Assembly (NCBI GenBank): GCA_034440635.1
Contig: JAOTON010001685.1
Coordinates: forward strand, 4,433,001-4,497,000
Source of the DNA: Lepas anatifera
Taxonomy: Eukaryota > Arthropoda > Thecostraca > Lepadidae
DNA: 64,000 bases
Direction: 5' to 3'
Under the pieces are notes generated by a model, which worked only from the letters and a program-made list of their open reading frames with translations, had not been told where the DNA came from and did not search any database. Positions within the stretch are counted from its first letter, which is position 1; each line of letters begins with the position of its first letter. Below, piece after piece: positions 60,220 to 64,000 of the stretch. The position numbers and the translations under genes were made by a program.

Positions 60220-60593
60220 CACATGCTAGCCGGCGGCCGAGTTCGCTAAAGTCAGGAGTGTCGCGATGGGTTTTGAGGAGTGAAGAGAAATGGAACCCGA
60301 CCGGAAGGTAACCGAGGGAAGGAGGAGTACATAAACCTTACCGTCGGTCGAGTTATAGGGAGTGAGTACTAATAGGGACCGCTGCCGAAGAACAACCAGA
60401 TAATATACCAAAAGATGGAAGCCCGTGCTGCTTTGCTAAGTGTTGTATGGTGAAAAGGCCCAAAACATCATCCAGGATTCAAAACATTGTCGATGTTTAA
60501 GCGTATTCAGTGACGGATCTAGGATTTCGTTAAGGGGGCCCAGGCTCGGAGGGCGCCGAACCTGGGGGCGCCGAACCTGAGGGGCGCCAATTT

Positions 60594-61114
60594 CAGTGGC
60601 GGATCTAGCCGGTCGGTTTGGGAGGAGCAAACCAAAGTCGAAAAGCAAAAAACGTCACGCAGTAAAAGCTGCGCTACCAATATCACTTGCCCGTAGAATT
60701 TTGGGTATTTGAGGCGAAAAGCCAAAAAACTTAACGGGGTGAAAAATATGGGCTCGAGATACTTCTTCCTATCCAAGGCTGGCTATACTATGACTTGCTA
60801 TACTATGGAGGTCTGGCTATACTATAACTGAGAATTATTGATATTTACTCCATGATTCTGATGAAGGGCTGTGCCCGAATATATAATCTTCAGTGTTTTT
60901 TATATTTCCGGATTCGAGGGGACAGGCCAGGGAACATCTTATCAACCTATGTTCTGTTTGAAGTTGAGAGTTGGAACACCAAAATCTTGCTTATAAACTA
61001 AGAAGGAGTAAGGGGAAAAAAGGAGGTCGATCGCTTTGGGGGCGAAAACGCAGTTTCGCCCCGAGCTTTTCGTTTGGGGAATGCCTTTTTCCCCTCCCCT
61101 TGGATCCGCCACTG
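60594..61114. mobile_element. 521 bp hAT-type MITE
   Basis: Starts CAGTGGCGGATCTAG and ends TTGGATCCGCCACTG. The flanking 8-mers GCCAATTT (60586-60593) and GCCAAGTT (61115-61122) match at 7 of 8 positions. A related end CAGTGACGGATCTAGG lies at about 60509. No transposase. Confidence 0.75.
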
Positions 61115-61540
61115 GCCAAGTTAACACCCAAAAGGCGGCCAGTGTCAATGAAGAACGCGTTTAAAAAGGATTTGTAAATGCTTATTTTCATGAAAGCTTC
61201 CTCTCAGTGAGGACATGTTCACGTTTACCATCAAGCATATTTCGGGCCAGCTAACGACTGGTACCGTGGTATAAAATGCTGAAAGCACCCAATGACACTA
61301 ACTGAAGCACGATGAGCAAATAATACAGTTATATTCGGTCATGGTAAAAACTGAGGTGTCGTATCCACCACCTCCACTTATCACAGTTGTCCTGGCTAAC
61401 GGCTCAATACTGAAATACCCGATTGACGCTAACCTGAGCCTCATAGGCCGCAGAACCTCTGCGGGCCTGGGCCCTGAGTTTTCGTTGACTTCGATGAGTT
61501 TATATCGAGTCCCCTCAGCTGATCTGGGACCGCTTTAGTT
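61115..61540. other. No gene recognised
   Basis: Spacer between the hAT-type MITE and the degenerate minisatellite. Nothing supported. Confidence 0.4.
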
Positions 61541-62165
61541 AACCAGGCTCTCACACTGAACTTGAAACCTATATGTCGCCGCTGAAGCCAGCTTTTTGGG
61601 CCCTTTTATTGATATAGGGCCCCTCAACCGGTCCTGGGCCCTCTGAGCTAAAAGCTGGAGCTCTGAGCTCTGAGCCCCAAGCTGGATTAGTGTCCCTTAA
61701 GCTGGTCAGGGTCCCTGGGTTGGTATTGTTTTCGTTTAACTGATATAGATCCCTTCAGCTTGTTTGGGGCCCGTTGTGCGTATCTGGGCACTAGTTCGTC
61801 GAGGCACCCAGCTAGTCTGGCCCTATTAGTTTTATGGGCCTTCTGAGCTTCTGCAGGTTCCCCTCAGAGTGTCTGGGCCCCATGAGTTGAAAATTGGACC
61901 CCTGGGTTAGTTTTGGGTTCCTGAGCTTATTTAGAAACCGTTTAAATAGGTAGGCACCCCACGCTGGTCTTGAGAATCCTGTGTTGGCGCTGAGGTCAAA
62001 TGAGCTCGTCGGGGGCCCTTATCTGGGGCCCCCTTAACTAGCACGGACCCCTCAGCTGATTTTGGAGACCCAAAATCCCGCCTACCGGATTCCACCCACG
62101 CCAGATTTCCTGACTCCCTGAGGGCCCCTGGGGGCCATTGGGGATTTTTCCCGCGATCAGCGCTA
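61540..62165. repeat. Degenerate minisatellite, CCCCTCAGCTGGTCTGGG type
   Basis: Irregular repetition of a motif resembling GGGCCCCTCAGCTGGTCTGG with spacings of about 20-35 bp. Units are heavily diverged and no exact period holds. Open frames crossing it are by-products of the repeat. Confidence 0.6.
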
Positions 62166-62289
62166 GGGCCCCTCCCCGAGACAAAGCTTACAACATGTCT
62201 CTGTGTATATACTCTAGCATCTGCCAGAGTTGAGCTAGAATCATTTTTAGGCACACTTCGCTTCCTCTCGTTACGGCGAATCATCAAAT

Positions 62290-63245
62290 AATGCATAATA
62301 TGACTATACTAGGTCAAAACATAAAAATTACCTGACCTAAGGCTAGGTCAAGGTCGTCATCTAGCCTAGCATAGTCAGTATGCATATGAATCAACTCACA
62401 ATAGCAATAAAAATGGTATCAAAATACGGGTTTTATCAATATTTCCTGCAAAGCAATTAACCTAAGTCTTAAAACCTGCTTAGGAAGCCCCAGATGAACT
62501 CTCAGAGGTAACATGTCTAAACTTGCAACATGAACCGATAAAGAGGCCTAGGATACCATGATTTGGGGAATCCGAAGGTATTCCAAGCGGCATCTGCAGA
62601 CATAGAGCAATTTTTCGGCAAATTTCCGTTTTACCCCATGCATTTTCAATGGAGAGGTCATGATTCGTACCTGTCCCTAGGCCATCGATGGGAAAAATCC
62701 CGCAATAAATGTATTAGTACTTTTTGGGCCCATTATATGGTACAAGTTTGAATTCGATAGATTCACCCTTTTCTTACTTACGCCAACTTAAACATTTTTG
62801 GGGTGAGGTCACTTGACCTGCACTGGTGACCTGACCTGAGATGACGCAACCTTAAATTTTGAGGGAAAGTTGCGGAATTGATCAATGATAAGGTGTGACA
62901 AGTACTGTGTCGCTTCGCACCGACGTTTTTCGTGCCACTGGGAGACCTCGAGGGGGTGTTCAAGCACCCCCCGACGGGCCGGAACGGGGCTCGAATACTC
63001 TAGAACAGGGCTGAGGCCAAAAAGGGAAGGCTCTAAACAATGTCTGCAATTTTTGGGGTCAAGGTCCTTCAAGGTCATTGACCTATTACAGCACAACCCA
63101 ACATATTATGCCTAATTTACGCTATAACTAGCGCTGTGCCCAAGCTTACCAATGACCTTTGATCAAGCCTTGATCATCAAGGCCAGTGACATTTAAAATT
63201 GACCTGTAACCTTGATCTAACCACTGAATAACCTTTACTCTGATA
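62290..63245. repeat. Decayed TTAA-family MITE material
   Basis: Contains repeated AGGTCA/TGACCT (about 62290-62350, 62805-62845 and 63055-63225), the interior block shared with M1 and E1 (inverted, about 62560-62860), and a hairpin GGGGGTG-TTCAAG-CACCCCC at about 62953-62972. Outer inverted repeats and TTAA duplications were not found. Confidence 0.55.
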
Positions 63246-63269
63246 TAATAGCATACGTCATAATAAGAA

Positions 63270-64000
63270 TCGTAGCATTATGCAACGCCATTTAGGGGCT
63301 GTCCAGGAGTACCTGTGCTCATCAGGGACACCTATGCTCTCTGGGGGGGCTCTTTGCTTCGATGAGGCACCTGTGCCACCCAGGGGCGCCTTCGCTCCCC
63401 AATGGACGCAACCTAGCTATCCAGGGGCATCTTTGCTGTTCGGGGGTGCCTTTGATACCCAGTGCCTACCCAGTGGAGCTTTTTCTTATCCAGGTTCACC
63501 ATGGTATTGAAGGGCGTATTTTTATTCAAGGTAACCTATACTACCCAGTGGCGCCTACCTATGCAAGGGGCGCTTAGGCTATCCAGGGGACGGCAATTTG
63601 CTATGCATAGGGCGCCCTTATGCTCTCCATGGGCACCTCATTCAGAGGGTGCCTCTGATATTCAGGGGCGCTTTTCCTATCAACAGGGTACCTGTGCCAT
63701 CTTGGGGCTATTCTTATCAAGGGACGCTGCTGTTATTCAGGAATACCTACACCACTGTCGAGGGTCGCCTTTGCTACCCAGAGGCGCCTTTACTTCTTAG
63801 GAAATTTGGCGCCCGTGCTTTAAGGAGTGCTTCGGCATCGATTGATTGCTCTATTATTGGGCTTAGGTGCACGTGAACCTTGAGCTCATTTAGCGCCCAT
63901 ATTGTTGCTAAGAAATGCTTATGCTATCAAGGGCGCCTTTACTATCCAGGGCCGCTGTTTTATTCAAGGCAGTCTGTTCTATCCACGGGCATCTGATATT
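63270..64000 (+). repeat. Degenerate minisatellite, CTATCCAGGGGCGCCTTTGC type
   Basis: Irregular tandem array of roughly 25-30 bp units around TATCCAGGGGCGCCTTTGCT, running off the right edge of the window. The GC-rich core GGGGCGCC is the best-kept part. No gene. Confidence 0.75.

Noticed and set aside
61931..62296. 121-codon - strand frame
   Set aside because: Runs through the degenerate minisatellite; no domain.

Overview
The window is nuclear DNA from a metazoan, most likely an invertebrate; I cannot place it more precisely. The evidence is spliced exons with GT-AG borders, CpG-rich promoter-like patches, pol III genes (two tRNA-Ala), tRNA-derived SINEs, CR1-type and RNase H-bearing non-LTR retrotransposons, and dense non-autonomous DNA transposons. 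Host coding sequence is sparse. There are no operons, plasmid functions, CRISPR arrays or rRNA.

Two host genes can be reconstructed from exon borders and phases, and they converge. (1) On the + strand, a CpG-rich patch (about 12150-12400) and a likely non-coding first exon (donor at 12544) precede coding exons at 15516-15883, 16109-16236 and 17374-17490, with a possible extra exon at about 14971-15145. The product carries a convincing BH3-like motif (residues DVGQELREIADSL) followed by a short hydrophobic tail, the layout of BH3-only apoptosis regulators. (2) On the - strand, exons at 44125-43960, 42987-42839, 42335-42252, 41810-41604 and 20606-19650 join in phase into a 520-residue protein of unrecognised family. 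Its last intron is about 21 kb and is filled with transposons.

Region by region: 0-3.6 kb holds palindromic transposon debris. 3.6-11 kb holds a large foldback structure (arms about 4880-6540 and 9790-10612), a TTAA-flanked MITE (5384-6220) and an uninterrupted (GT)n run of about 1.46 kb. 12-18.6 kb is the BH3-like gene with two minisatellites, one of which amplifies its own 5' splice site. 19.6-20.6 kb is the last exon of gene 2. 21-27.7 kb holds SINEs, another TTAA MITE and a CpG-rich patch. 27.7-39 kb holds two copies of a 5 kb TA-flanked element with roughly 515 bp inverted termini; the second copy is interrupted by a SINE and by an 833 bp MITE, each with clean target duplications. 39-44.2 kb holds the first four exons of gene 2, small hAT-type MITEs and a tRNA-Ala. 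44.7-51.1 kb is a CR1-like LINE split by a second LINE and by a 313 bp insert. 51-64 kb holds a tRNA-Ala, tandem and inverted repeats rich in TGACCT/AGGTCA, a 2.6 kb hAT-type element and degenerate minisatellites.

The most distinctive points are the BH3-like gene with its amplified splice donor, and a superfamily of TTAA-flanked MITEs whose two ends carry matched GC-rich hairpins and whose interiors are arrays of the nuclear-receptor half-site AGGTCA.
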